The notes under the pieces are model-generated. The model saw nothing but the letters and a program-made list of their open reading frames with translations, made no database searches and had not been told where the DNA came from. The position numbers and the translations under genes were made by a program. Of a DNA stretch of 64,000 nucleotides, positions 18,431 through 27,543 are shown piece after piece. The DNA comes from an uncultured Caryophanales bacterium. Lineage in GTDB: Bacteria > Bacillota_I > Bacilli_A > RF39 > UBA660. Where the stretch lies: the NCBI GenBank assembly GCA_946628045.1, contig CAMOVZ010000003.1, positions 62,001 through 126,000 on the forward strand, in the 5' to 3' direction. Positions within the stretch are counted from its first letter, which is position 1. Each line of letters starts with the position of its first letter.

Positions 18431-18459
18431 ATTTTACTACCAAATTGGTAGGAATACAA
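18431..18459 (-). promoter_or_regulatory. Promoter of the Rrf2-suf operon
   Basis: Minus strand: TTGTAT (18454-18459), exactly 17 bases, TAAAAT (18431-18436). AGGTGATG precedes the start codon at 18411. Confidence 0.7.
18437..18451. promoter_or_regulatory. Palindromic operator CTACCAA-x-TTGGTAG in the suf promoter spacer
   Basis: A perfect 15-base inverted repeat (7-base arms around one central base) occupies the spacer between -35 and -10 of the suf promoter. Rrf2 regulators bind palindromes of this kind, so binding here should block RNA polymerase. Confidence 0.75.
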
Positions 18460-18563
18460 GTAAAATAATACATAAAATAGACATTTATTTACATTTAAAG
18501 TATTTATCTTTATTTTAATTTATCTTTGTTTATTATATAATTATATAATAATGGAGGTGTTTT

Positions 18564-20501
18564 ATGGCTACCAAGAAAAGTTCTACTTCTAATAAAAAAA
18601 CTACTAGTAAAAAACCTGTAGTTAAAGAAGAAGTTACCTTAAAAGAAGAAAATATTTTATTAAATAAAGATGAGGATATAAAAGAAGAAAAGCCTAAAAG
18701 TATCAAAAAGCATCCTATAGTTAATTTATTTTGCATTTTACTATTAATTGTTTCTATTGTATCTTTTGGTTTAATTATTATAAATAATAATTCTTCTATG
18801 ATTAATTTAATTAATAGTTTATTACTAACTATATTTGTGATTTGTTTTGTAGTAGTATCTATTACTTATAAAAGAAATAATAAAAATGTGATTTTTATTG
18901 GTTGTTTAATACTAATTAGTTATTTTGTATTAGGGCTTGTTAATACTAATAATAATTCTATTAATAGTGTTCCTAATTTTAGTGGTAAGAGTATTACTGA
19001 AGTTATGAAGTGGGCAAGTAAGAATAATATTTCTATTAATCAGGAATATGAATATAGTGATATGATTGATGAGTATAATGTTATTAGTCAAGAAGTTGTT
19101 AAAAAAAATAATAAGATTACTGATTTAAATGTAGCAGTTAGTGAAGGTGCTAATCCTTCTAAAGAAATTATTGTTCCTAGTATGATTGGTTGGGATGATG
19201 AAAGAGTATTAAAATTTATTAAAGATAATTATTTAAGTAATGTATTAGTTGAATTTGTACAAAGTGAAATGGCTAAAGATACAGTTATTAATCAAAGTTC
19301 TAGTGGTAATTTAAAAAGAGATGATGAATTATCATTAACATTCTCTTATGGTGAAGAGTTAGATGAGACTCTAGTTAGTTTAATTGATTTTAAAGACATG
19401 AGTAAATTTGAAGTAGAGTTTTATATGAAAAAGCATCAATTAAATTATAAATTTGAAGAAGAATTTGATAGTAAAATAAAAAGAGGATATGCAGTTAAGC
19501 AAAGTGTTAATGCTGGTGATAAAGTAACCGTTAATGGTGAAGAAATAGTTATTACTATATCAAAAGGTCCTGAGATAAAGGTTCCTGAATTAAAAGATAT
19601 GAATATGACTGAGATTACTGAATGGGCTATTAAAAATAAAGTTAAATTAAACTTTAGTGATAGTTATGATGACAGTGTTAAATTAAATGGTATTATTAGT
19701 ACTAGTGTTAATAAAGGAGATATTATAGAACAAGGTAGTATTGTTAAAGTAATATTATCTAAAGGAAGTTTAAAGATGCCTAAGTTTGATTCTTTAGATG
19801 AATTCTATGAATGGGCTAATAAGTATAATATTAAATATAGTGAAGAACATGAATTTAGTGATAGTGTTAAAGCTGGTGAAGTAATTAGTTATTCTTATAA
19901 AACAGGTTCTATTATTAAGAATGGTGATATTATCATTGTTAAAATAAGTGATGGTGCTAAAAAATCTGTTCCTAAAGTTATTGGTTTAACTAAAAATAAT
20001 GCAATTAATAAATTAGAAGATGCTGGATTAAAATATAGTGTAGTTTATAAGAATAGTACTGAGACTAAGGATAAAGTAATTGCTCAATCTATTAATGCAG
20101 GAAGTGTTGTTTCTACTAATACTACAGTAGTTATTAGTGTAAGTAATGGAAAAGCACCTAGTAGTTCCCAACAAAAACAAGTTGATCCTACACCTACACC
20201 AACTCCTACTCCTACACCAACTCCTACTCCTACACCTGAACCTGAACCACAATGTAATCAATGTAGTTTATCCGGAATTAGAGGTGTTGTATCATCAAAT
20301 ATTAATGAAGGAGGTTTCAGTGCAGTAGCTAGTGCTTTAAAGAAACATATTCAAACTCAATGTCCTGGAGCTAAAGTTGTTATTAATGGAGATTCCACTT
20401 CTCCTAAACCTTCTGGAACTATTATAAGTGGTAATCCTGAAGCAAAGAGTTATACTACTTGTGATACAATAACAATTACATTATCTAATCCTACACAGTA
20501 A
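18564..20501 (+). CDS. Membrane-anchored PASTA-repeat protein without kinase domain
   Basis: 645 residues. A Lys/Glu-rich cytoplasmic tail (1-50) is followed by three transmembrane segments (about 51-74, 80-100, 108-126). About six PASTA-like units of 60-65 residues then follow outside (about 134-529), each with a VP-x-GL-like start and an SxGxx-I-xxG end (for example VPKVIGLTKNNAINKLEDAG). A Pro-Thr/Pro-Glu linker (542-562) leads to a last PASTA-like unit with four cysteines (564-642). PASTA domains bind peptidoglycan stem peptides or muropeptides. There is no Ser/Thr kinase or transpeptidase domain, so it may be a sensor or scaffold. GGAGGTG lies before the ATG. It is divergent from the suf operon. 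Confidence 0.85.
   Translation: MATKKSSTSNKKTTSKKPVVKEEVTLKEENILLNKDEDIKEEKPKSIKKHPIVNLFCILLLIVSIVSFGLIIINNNSSMINLINSLLLTIFVICFVVVSITYKRNNKNVIFIGCLILISYFVLGLVNTNNNSINSVPNFSGKSITEVMKWASKNNISINQEYEYSDMIDEYNVISQEVVKKNNKITDLNVAVSEGANPSKEIIVPSMIGWDDERVLKFIKDNYLSNVLVEFVQSEMAKDTVINQSSSGNLKRDDELSLTFSYGEELDETLVSLIDFKDMSKFEVEFYMKKHQLNYKFEEEFDSKIKRGYAVKQSVNAGDKVTVNGEEIVITISKGPEIKVPELKDMNMTEITEWAIKNKVKLNFSDSYDDSVKLNGIISTSVNKGDIIEQGSIVKVILSKGSLKMPKFDSLDEFYEWANKYNIKYSEEHEFSDSVKAGEVISYSYKTGSIIKNGDIIIVKISDGAKKSVPKVIGLTKNNAINKLEDAGLKYSVVYKNSTETKDKVIAQSINAGSVVSTNTTVVISVSNGKAPSSSQQKQVDPTPTPTPTPTPTPTPTPEPEPQCNQCSLSGIRGVVSSNINEGGFSAVASALKKHIQTQCPGAKVVINGDSTSPKPSGTIISGNPEAKSYTTCDTITITLSNPTQ
20187..20249 (+). repeat. 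Pro-Thr codon repeat in the PASTA gene
   Basis: Runs of CCT/CCA ACT/ACA codons include an 18-base unit present twice, encoding a Pro-Thr/Pro-Glu linker. Slippage could change linker length in frame. Confidence 0.8.
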
Positions 20502-20505
20502 AAAT

Positions 20506-20530
20506 AAAAAAGAGCTTAAAGCTCTTTTTT
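20506..20530. terminator. Bidirectional terminator between PASTA gene and aminopeptidase gene
   Basis: An 11-base stem (AAAAAAGAGCT / AGCTCTTTTTT) with a 3-base loop sits between two convergent stop codons and gives a T run on either strand. Confidence 0.88.
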
Positions 20531-20532
20531 TA

Positions 20533-21759
20533 TTATCTAAATTCTTCTGAGAAGTTTCCTTTTACAAATACTTTAACTTCTTTTCCTTCTTCAGTAATAC
20601 CTGTGATATCTAAGTCTTCATTTCCTACCATGAAGTCTACATGTGAATCACATTTATTTAAATTATATTCTTCATATAATTTATCTTTTCCTATCTTAAC
20701 ACCGTTTTCTACACATTCTGGGAATGAATCTCCTAAAGCTATATGGCAAGCTGCATTTTCATCAAATAGTGTTTCTAAGAATATTTTATTCATATTAGAT
20801 ATTGGTGAATCATATGGTACTAAAGCTACTTCCCCTAACATATTAGAATTCTTACATATATTAACCATTTCATTTAATATATCTTTTCCTTCATCTGCAT
20901 ATGCTTCAATTACTTTTCCTTTTTCAAATACTAAATAGAATCCATCAATAATATTATCTTGGTATGAAAGAGGTTTTGTAGCATATATTACTCCTTCAGC
21001 ACTCTTACAGTCAGGTGAAGTAAATATTTCTTCTGTTGGGAAGTTTACTAATACTTCTTTACCATTAGCTAATACTTCTTTACCTGAAGCCCATATATGA
21101 TTTTTTGGTAAATCTACTTTAAATTTAGTACCATTAGAACTTTCATATTTTAATGTTTTAAATTGATATTTAGTTAATTTATTAGCTCTTGATTCTAATT
21201 TTTTTATTTTTTCATTCCATATTTTTACTGGATCTTCTTCTCTTATACTACATATATCAAATATATCATTCCATAATATATCTATAGCATAGTCAGTATC
21301 ATATAGTGCCTTAGCCCAACTTTCAGTTGGTACTGCAGCTATACACCAAGCTAATTCTGATTTATCACGTCTTGCATCAAAAATCTTTCTTGTTTCATAT
21401 GAATACTTTGTCATAGCAGCTAATTTCTTTGAATCAACATCTTTCATTAATCCTGGAGTTTCACTAGCTAACATTAAAAATGCTGCATCTTTTTTGGCAT
21501 ATACATTCCACATTTCTTTATTCCATAGATTTGTTTTCTTTAATTCTTCTATATCTAAATTCATTAATGCTTCATGTTTTAAATATGGATCATTAACGTC
21601 ATAATAAATATCTCTTACTCCTAGGCTATAAGCTACTTTAGATACTATTCTAACGAAATCATCTCTTTCTGTATTATAACTTATAAATAATGGTTGGTCT
21701 TTCTCTACTTTTAAGCAAGACTCTAATATAACTTTTGCATATTTTTCTTGTAAGTTCAT
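20533..21759 (-). CDS. M29-family metallo-aminopeptidase (AmpS/AmpT-like)
   Basis: 408 residues from the ATG at 21759, which has AGGAGGG 7 bases upstream; the TTG further up is not needed. The M29 metal ligands can be placed: Glu in NFPTEEIF, Glu in GEVALVPYDSP, His in ACHIALG, and the C-terminal SHVDFMVG His/Asp pair. These enzymes are cytoplasmic broad-specificity exopeptidases using cobalt or zinc. No signal peptide. It is a single gene flanked by terminators on both sides. Confidence 0.92.
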   Translation of the reverse strand: MNLQEKYAKVILESCLKVEKDQPLFISYNTERDDFVRIVSKVAYSLGVRDIYYDVNDPYLKHEALMNLDIEELKKTNLWNKEMWNVYAKKDAAFLMLASETPGLMKDVDSKKLAAMTKYSYETRKIFDARRDKSELAWCIAAVPTESWAKALYDTDYAIDILWNDIFDICSIREEDPVKIWNEKIKKLESRANKLTKYQFKTLKYESSNGTKFKVDLPKNHIWASGKEVLANGKEVLVNFPTEEIFTSPDCKSAEGVIYATKPLSYQDNIIDGFYLVFEKGKVIEAYADEGKDILNEMVNICKNSNMLGEVALVPYDSPISNMNKIFLETLFDENAACHIALGDSFPECVENGVKIGKDKLYEEYNLNKCDSHVDFMVGNEDLDITGITEEGKEVKVFVKGNFSEEFR

Positions 21760-21788
21760 TTTATCCCTCCTATATTTATTATACAACA

Positions 21789-21815
21789 AAAAAGGTAAGA
21801 TTTACTTACCTTTTT
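21789..21815 (-). terminator. Terminator of the glucosaminidase gene
   Basis: An 11-base stem (AAAAAGGTAAG / CTTACCTTTTT) and a T run on the minus strand, just after the stop codon at 21814. Confidence 0.88.
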
Positions 21816-24800
21816 ATTCTACTATTAGTTCTACCCTATCTAATCTTTTTTCATTATAGAAAATTTTATATTTCTTACCATTTATAGTAGTAGTTTCATT
21901 TAATTCTGCAAACATATCTTCTAATTCACCAAAATCTTCTGCATTAGATGTCTTTGTATATATTAATATACTATAAGTACCTTTATCTAATTTAGAAATA
22001 TCTATTTCTTTTTCATACCATGCATATGTCTTATCTAATTTATCTTTTGTATTTAATACATAAGGTCCTTTAGTAGTACCTAAATCAAATACTGTTTGTT
22101 TATATGTCTTAGTATTTTCAAATATTATTTTTCTTGTGATATTAGAAGCTACATCATATTTACCTGCATAGTTATATGAGAATCCTTGAATATATAATTT
22201 ATTATTTTGGAATTTTATATTTTCAAATTCATTTGTCATATTACGATATGTAGGTGAAGAACTAGTAGTATATAATTCATCTCTTACTGATAATTCTATT
22301 GCTTGTGTTTTTAATGTTACTAATACTTTAAAACTATATCCATGTTTAGAATCTTCTCCACGTCTATCTATATCTTCATTAAAGAAGTTATCTACTAATT
22401 CTAGTGCAGAATATTCTCTCATAGTAGCTAACATATATAAATCATAATCTCCATTAGGTAAATTAGTTAAATCTAATGTACCTTTAAACCATGAATCAGT
22501 ATAATCTTTTCCGTTTACTTTTCCTAAGTTATATGGAGTATTATTAGTCCAATTACCTACTTTGACTTTAAATACTTCTTCTGTATCTTTATTTACTAAT
22601 ACTAAGTAATATTCTTTATCTTTATTATCTTGATTTAAAATAGTTTCATATCCACTTATAGTGAATTTTTTATTTGTTTTATCCCAAGATAATCCTTGTA
22701 GGTAAAATTCTCCTTTTGAAGCATTTTCTTTTAATTTATCTAATTTAGTATTAGATTCTATTACTTCTTCTTCTATTACTTTTTCTTTTTCTTTTACTAT
22801 TACTTTTATTTCTTTAGTAGTCTTTTTGTTTTTTGAATCAGATACTTCATAAATAACTTTATAAGTTCCTTCTTTTGTAGTATCTACTGTATTAGTAGTT
22901 ACTTTAATATTCTTAGTAATATCTCCATCTTCAGCATCTGTTGCTTTAACATCTTTTGTTGAATTAAATTCATCTCCTACAGTTAACTCAATGTCTTTTG
23001 CATCAATTACTGGTGCATTATTTAATTTAACTGTTACTTTAATTGTTTTAGTTACTGATTGATTATTAGAATCAACTACTTTATATGTTACTTTATATTC
23101 TCCAGCTACTTTTGTATTAACAGTATTTTCTATTACTTCTATTTTATTAGTAATATTTCCATCTTCAGGATCTGTTGCAGTTACATCTTGTTTTGGATCA
23201 AATGAAGTGTTTTCATCTATTTCTTTATCATTTGCATTTATTGTTGGATTAGCATTTACTGCTACTGATTTAGATGTAGTAATAGAAACATCTGGAGCAC
23301 TAGCTAATGTATATCCATAGATATTATCATTTCCTGTTAGATTTACTGGTACTTTATACCATGTATTATTACCTACTCTAACAGAGTCTAGGATAGGTAC
23401 ATAAGTATTTGTATATAAACCACTTATTAATGAGTATGAAGCATCATCTGTATTATAGTTTACCCATGTGTAGCAATTACCACTTGCTGTTACACTTGTT
23501 TTACCATATGTAGAATCTGTGAATTTAATAGAGTCTGCTGATACCCAATGTTTTTGATCATATTTATAATCACTAGTTACTAAGTAAGCTACTGGTGAAT
23601 TATTAAGATATGCAGTTACATATACCATTACATATCTATCTTTTAATAAAGTAGATCCTGTTTTAGATGTTAATGTACTGTCAAAATAATATTCTGTATT
23701 CTTAGTAGATATAGCAACTTGTGGTTTTAAATCAGCATTTTCTATATGTAAGTCATATTCATAATCTTTATCTTGATATTCAAATACTGAGTTTGGAGAA
23801 ATATAACCATTTTTACCTTTATTTATTTTTAACACGTTGTTAGCTTTTACATATACATAACCATTCCAGTTATAATCTCCACTAGTTATTTCATTATAGT
23901 TAGAATCTATATTTAAATCACTAACTAATTTATACCATTTTTCATTATTTCTCATTACTTCATCAACAATTACTACTGCATCTTCTTTTTCAGGATATGT
24001 ATAAATTTGTCTAGCTGAAGTAGATGGTTCACTATAAGTAACAGTAGGTCCTGTTACTACTCCTAATTGGTAATAGTTATAATCTTGTAATCCTAATGAT
24101 TTATCTAAATAATAATAATTTGATGCCATTTTTTCAGACCAATATGTATCAGAAGCATACTTAACATTCATTCCTATCCATTTATCACCAAATTGTGGTC
24201 CAAAATATCTCCAATCTCTTGGATGTGCATAACCATATGTTATCCATTTAGAAGCATAACCTAAAATACTATTTGCAAATGTTGGATACCAATTAGCTGC
24301 TTGTATTGGATTTGAATCTACTGCATTAAGTCCAAATCCATTATTTTTATTAATTGCTAAACTACTTCTTCCATTACCTGTTTCATTTCTACTTAAACTT
24401 AAAGATAGAATAGCATTTACTCCATATTTTTCTTGAGCATAATAGAAGAATGTTCCCATACCATATAATCTTGATGCACCACTAGATGCAGCATTACCAT
24501 ATACTCCTCTATAATATCCTAAATTGTTTCTAATATATTCATCTATATTTACACTTGAGTAAGATGTCTTAGTATGATTTGACAAATACATGTAGTAATT
24601 ATAATATGGAGTATTTTTATTTACTGAGTTATTATAATTACCATTTTTATAATCTTTTACCATTTTCTCTATATTGTCATAGAAATAATGACCATCATAA
24701 CTATAATAATTACCAGTATTTAACATTTCTGGTTTAGGTCCAATAGTACTTCCTGCTCCTCCACTATATGTATTTTGAATTTTAGCTACATAGTTATGTC

Positions 24801-25350
24801 TAATTGATTCATTATTTACTGTGTAAGAACTTATTGATTTAACCCATGTGATTGGAACTATTTCATAAGTAGAAGATTTTATCCATCCTGTAAAGTTTCC
24901 TGTTTTTACTTTAGCCATCCAACTATTATGTGCACTTGACCAAGTTGTATCTATATGAGCTCCATCTACTCCACCATATAATGAACCAGTATCCATATAT
25001 GTATAAGATGATTTACTTTCTGAATTTGTATAAAAGTATGTTAATGTTTCAGGGTTAACTGATAAATCTAGTATTCCAACATTAGCATCTATTATTTTAG
25101 TTTGATTATTATCTTTTACCATAATAGCTAAATCTTTAGCTCCATTACTTATCATTGCATTTCTAGCAGCTCCATAGTTATTATAGCAACCTACTGTATC
25201 AATTACTCCATCTGTATGAAATCCTGCTAATTCATATTTATCACAAAGATCTCTATTTTTATAGTTATTAGAATCGAAGGCATAAACATTCTTACAATTT
25301 AATACTGCAAAAGAAAGTAAAGCTATCATTAATAGTTTTTTCTTTTTCAT
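21814..25350 (-). CDS. Large secreted glucosaminidase-type cell-wall hydrolase with Ig-like repeats
   Basis: 1178 residues. A signal peptide ends near NVYA|FDSN; the Cys at 20 is not in a lipobox. Residues about 275-430 are a glucosaminidase (LytG/LytD-like) domain with SRNETGNGRSSLAI, where Glu323 is the probable catalytic acid, then NNGFGLNAVDSNP. SH3-like segments follow (about 430-700). Two DUF5011/HYR-like Ig units follow (about 715-865; INANDKEIDENTSF and IDAKDIELTVGDEF, each with KVTYKVVDS or KVIYEVSDS). A paired beta-rich C-terminal region (about 885-1178) contains LYIQGFSYNYAG and FYLQGLSWDKT repeats. It should hydrolyse peptidoglycan glycan strands outside the cell, probably in growth or division. 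Confidence 0.9.
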   Translation of the reverse strand: MKKKKLLMIALLSFAVLNCKNVYAFDSNNYKNRDLCDKYELAGFHTDGVIDTVGCYNNYGAARNAMISNGAKDLAIMVKDNNQTKIIDANVGILDLSVNPETLTYFYTNSESKSSYTYMDTGSLYGGVDGAHIDTTWSSAHNSWMAKVKTGNFTGWIKSSTYEIVPITWVKSISSYTVNNESIRHNYVAKIQNTYSGGAGSTIGPKPEMLNTGNYYSYDGHYFYDNIEKMVKDYKNGNYNNSVNKNTPYYNYYMYLSNHTKTSYSSVNIDEYIRNNLGYYRGVYGNAASSGASRLYGMGTFFYYAQEKYGVNAILSLSLSRNETGNGRSSLAINKNNGFGLNAVDSNPIQAANWYPTFANSILGYASKWITYGYAHPRDWRYFGPQFGDKWIGMNVKYASDTYWSEKMASNYYYLDKSLGLQDYNYYQLGVVTGPTVTYSEPSTSARQIYTYPEKEDAVVIVDEVMRNNEKWYKLVSDLNIDSNYNEITSGDYNWNGYVYVKANNVLKINKGKNGYISPNSVFEYQDKDYEYDLHIENADLKPQVAISTKNTEYYFDSTLTSKTGSTLLKDRYVMVYVTAYLNNSPVAYLVTSDYKYDQKHWVSADSIKFTDSTYGKTSVTASGNCYTWVNYNTDDASYSLISGLYTNTYVPILDSVRVGNNTWYKVPVNLTGNDNIYGYTLASAPDVSITTSKSVAVNANPTINANDKEIDENTSFDPKQDVTATDPEDGNITNKIEVIENTVNTKVAGEYKVTYKVVDSNNQSVTKTIKVTVKLNNAPVIDAKDIELTVGDEFNSTKDVKATDAEDGDITKNIKVTTNTVDTTKEGTYKVIYEVSDSKNKKTTKEIKVIVKEKEKVIEEEVIESNTKLDKLKENASKGEFYLQGLSWDKTNKKFTISGYETILNQDNKDKEYYLVLVNKDTEEVFKVKVGNWTNNTPYNLGKVNGKDYTDSWFKGTLDLTNLPNGDYDLYMLATMREYSALELVDNFFNEDIDRRGEDSKHGYSFKVLVTLKTQAIELSVRDELYTTSSSPTYRNMTNEFENIKFQNNKLYIQGFSYNYAGKYDVASNITRKIIFENTKTYKQTVFDLGTTKGPYVLNTKDKLDKTYAWYEKEIDISKLDKGTYSILIYTKTSNAEDFGELEDMFAELNETTTINGKKYKIFYNEKRLDRVELIVE

Positions 25351-25441
25351 ATAAACGCCTCCTTATCCATTATCTTAGTAATTATATTATATCAATAGAT
25401 TAGTGTTCATAAGAGATGTTTTTGACACTTTTTATACATAC

Positions 25442-25469
25442 TTTACATTATTTTACAAAGCCTTTTACA
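25442..25469. promoter_or_regulatory. Three TGTAAA (plus strand TTTACA) direct repeats in the divergent envelope promoter region
   Basis: TTTACA occurs at 25442-25447, 25452-25457 and 25464-25469 (offsets 10 and 12; first to third 22 bases, two helical turns). On the minus strand these read TGTAAA, the half-site of WalR-type boxes, upstream of a glucosaminidase gene. The inner spacing is not the classical 11, so the assignment is tentative. Confidence 0.4.
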
Positions 25470-25483
25470 TGTACTTTGTTAAC

Positions 25484-25512
25484 TTGATTAAATTAGTATT
25501 TTTAGTTATAAT
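25484..25512 (+). promoter_or_regulatory. Promoter of the LCP gene at 25541
   Basis: TTGATT (25484-25489), 17-base spacer, TATAAT (25507-25512). The GGAGGATG ribosome site begins at 25529. Confidence 0.75.
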
Positions 25513-25540
25513 TTATATAGTATAGTTTGGAGGATGAAAG

Positions 25541-27499
25541 ATGCATAGTAATGAGAAAGTAAAAAGTAATAAATTTGTTAGTTTTATGGTAAAAGTATTT
25601 AGTGTATTAGCTTTATGTACTTCTATTTTTGCGATATATGAAATATATTTATTAAGTTCTATTGAGGATTTAATAAGATATATAGTAATGGGATTATTTA
25701 TATTATTTGATATTATAATTATTATTAAATTTGGAAGTAAAAAGAGAAAGAAAAAAACTTATTTATCTTTCTTAATTATATATTTCCTTATATGTGGAAT
25801 TATAGGATTAGTTATTTCTTATTTTTATGGTCAAATTAGTAATATTAATAAGAGTAAAGTTACTTATACTTCAGATATGTTGGTAATGAGTTCAAATAAA
25901 GCTCAAGATATTAATGATGTTAGTGATATGAAGATAGGTATTTTAAGTGATAAAAAGTCTCCTGAAGGATATATAATTCCTAAAGAAATAATAAAGGAAT
26001 ATAAATTAGAAGATGAAAATGAAATAGTTGAATATGAAGATTATACTTCTATGTTAGTTGATATGTATGGTAATGAATTGGATGCATTATTCGTTCCTGA
26101 TAGTTATGTTAGTATGTTTTCTGGTATTACTGGATATGAAAATATTTCTACTGATACTAGAGTAATAATTAGTAAAGATAAACTTATGAAGAAAGCAGCT
26201 ACTTCTAAAATAGAAACTGCTTCTAGTGGTAAAGATGTTAGTGAACCTTTTACAATTCTTTTAATGGGAATTGATTCTACAGAAGAAACATTAGCAAAGA
26301 ATGCAATTGCTAATGGAGATACTTTGATACTTGTTACATTTAATCCTAAGACTTTAAATGCTACAATGTTATCGATACCTCGTGATAGTTATGTTCCTAT
26401 AGCTTGTTGGAGTGGTAATCCTGAAAATAAAATTACACATGCTGCTGCATATGGAAATGATTGTATGATTAATACAATTGAAAATTACTTTGATATTAAA
26501 ATTGATTATTATGCTAAATTGAATTTTAAGGGATTAGTTAAATTAGTTAATGCTGTTGGCGGTGTTGAAGTAGATGTTCCTAAAGAATTATGTACTGATG
26601 ATTCTGGTCGTATGAAACAAGTTTGTATACAACCTGGTAGACAAACTCTTATGGGTGAAGAAGCATTAGTATTTGCAAGAAATAGAAAACAATTAGCTGA
26701 AGGTACTTTTGGTAGAGATCAACATCAACAAGAGATTATAATGGCTCTTATTAATAAAATGAAAAATGTTAGAGATGTTTCTAAATTTATGGAAATACTT
26801 AATGCATTTTCTGATAATCTAGATACAAACTTAACTACTAAACAAATATTATCTTTCTATAATGTAGGTAAAGATATTATTAAAAAAAGTTTAAGTAGTG
26901 ATGAAGCTGATTTAATTACTATTCAACAGTTATATCTTCAAGGTGAAGGACAAATGATTTATGATGAAAGAGCTAAGATGGTTCTATGGGATTATGTTCC
27001 TAATAAGAATAGTAGAAATGATATAGTTAATGCAATGAAAGTTAATCTTGAATTAAAGAATCATGAAGATATATGTGAATTTAGTTTCTCTATTAATAAA
27101 CCTTATGTGAAAAAAGTAATTGGTTATGGACCATATAATAATAATGTAAGATTTAATTTATTACCTGACTTTACTGGTGATACTGAAGCTCAAGCTCAGG
27201 CTACTGCTAATAAAATAGGTGTTAAAGTTAGATTTGAAGGTACTAGTGGTACTGTAGTAGAACAAAGTTATCCTGCTAATAAGAGAATTGACTTAATAAA
27301 AGATACATTAGTTCTTAAATTATCTGGTAATAAAAAACAAACAGACGATGATGATAAAAAAGAAAAAGAAGAAACTGATACAGAAAAAGATGATTCAAAA
27401 GATAAAGAGAAGGAAGAAGAAAAGAAAGAAGAAGAAAAACAAGAAGAAAAGAAAGATGAATCAACTGATACAACAGAAGATAAAAAAGAAGATGAATAA
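25541..27499 (+). CDS. LCP family transferase with solute-binding-like and PASTA-like modules
   Basis: 652 residues. Three helices (about 15-37, 43-62, 73-96) are followed by a solute-binding-like segment (about 105-230; SNKAQDINDVSDMKIGILSD, LDALFVPDSYVSMF). The LCP domain then has ILLMGIDST, MLSIPRDSYVP, GGVEVDVPKE and the signature ALVFARNRKQLAEGTFGRD. A PASTA-like unit (about 545-600; LPDFTGDTEAQAQATANKIG) precedes a Lys/Glu/Asp-only tail of about 50 residues. It should transfer glycopolymers to peptidoglycan. The Arg-rich motif of the catalytic pocket is better preserved than in the LCP protein at 12071, so this may be the main housekeeping enzyme. Confidence 0.92.
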   Translation: MHSNEKVKSNKFVSFMVKVFSVLALCTSIFAIYEIYLLSSIEDLIRYIVMGLFILFDIIIIIKFGSKKRKKKTYLSFLIIYFLICGIIGLVISYFYGQISNINKSKVTYTSDMLVMSSNKAQDINDVSDMKIGILSDKKSPEGYIIPKEIIKEYKLEDENEIVEYEDYTSMLVDMYGNELDALFVPDSYVSMFSGITGYENISTDTRVIISKDKLMKKAATSKIETASSGKDVSEPFTILLMGIDSTEETLAKNAIANGDTLILVTFNPKTLNATMLSIPRDSYVPIACWSGNPENKITHAAAYGNDCMINTIENYFDIKIDYYAKLNFKGLVKLVNAVGGVEVDVPKELCTDDSGRMKQVCIQPGRQTLMGEEALVFARNRKQLAEGTFGRDQHQQEIIMALINKMKNVRDVSKFMEILNAFSDNLDTNLTTKQILSFYNVGKDIIKKSLSSDEADLITIQQLYLQGEGQMIYDERAKMVLWDYVPNKNSRNDIVNAMKVNLELKNHEDICEFSFSINKPYVKKVIGYGPYNNNVRFNLLPDFTGDTEAQAQATANKIGVKVRFEGTSGTVVEQSYPANKRIDLIKDTLVLKLSGNKKQTDDDDKKEKEETDTEKDDSKDKEKEEEKKEEEKQEEKKDESTDTTEDKKEDE

Positions 27500-27510
27500 T
27501 CTTCTTTTTT
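27482..27510 (+). terminator. Terminator of the LCP gene
   Basis: A 12-base stem (AAAAAAGAAGAT / ATCTTCTTTTTT, 5-base loop) overlaps the stop codon at 27497-27499 and is followed by T. Confidence 0.85.
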
Positions 27511-27523
27511 TATGCAAAGAAAA

Positions 27524-27543
27524 AGAACTACTATTGTAGTTCT
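27524..27543 (-). terminator. Terminator of the LTA-synthase operon
   Basis: An 8-base stem (AGAACTAC / GTAGTTCT) is followed by a T-rich run on the minus strand and overlaps the TAG stop at 27531. Confidence 0.75.

Noticed and set aside
20028..20328. Alternative open frames (both strands) over the Pro-Thr repeat
   Set aside because: They are low-complexity shadows (Leu/His-rich or Arg/Ser-rich) of the PASTA gene with no ribosome site.
25351..25540. Small RNA or riboswitch in the longest intergenic space
   Set aside because: The 190 bases are explained by divergent promoters and the TGTAAA repeats; no stable hairpin or known aptamer pattern was seen.
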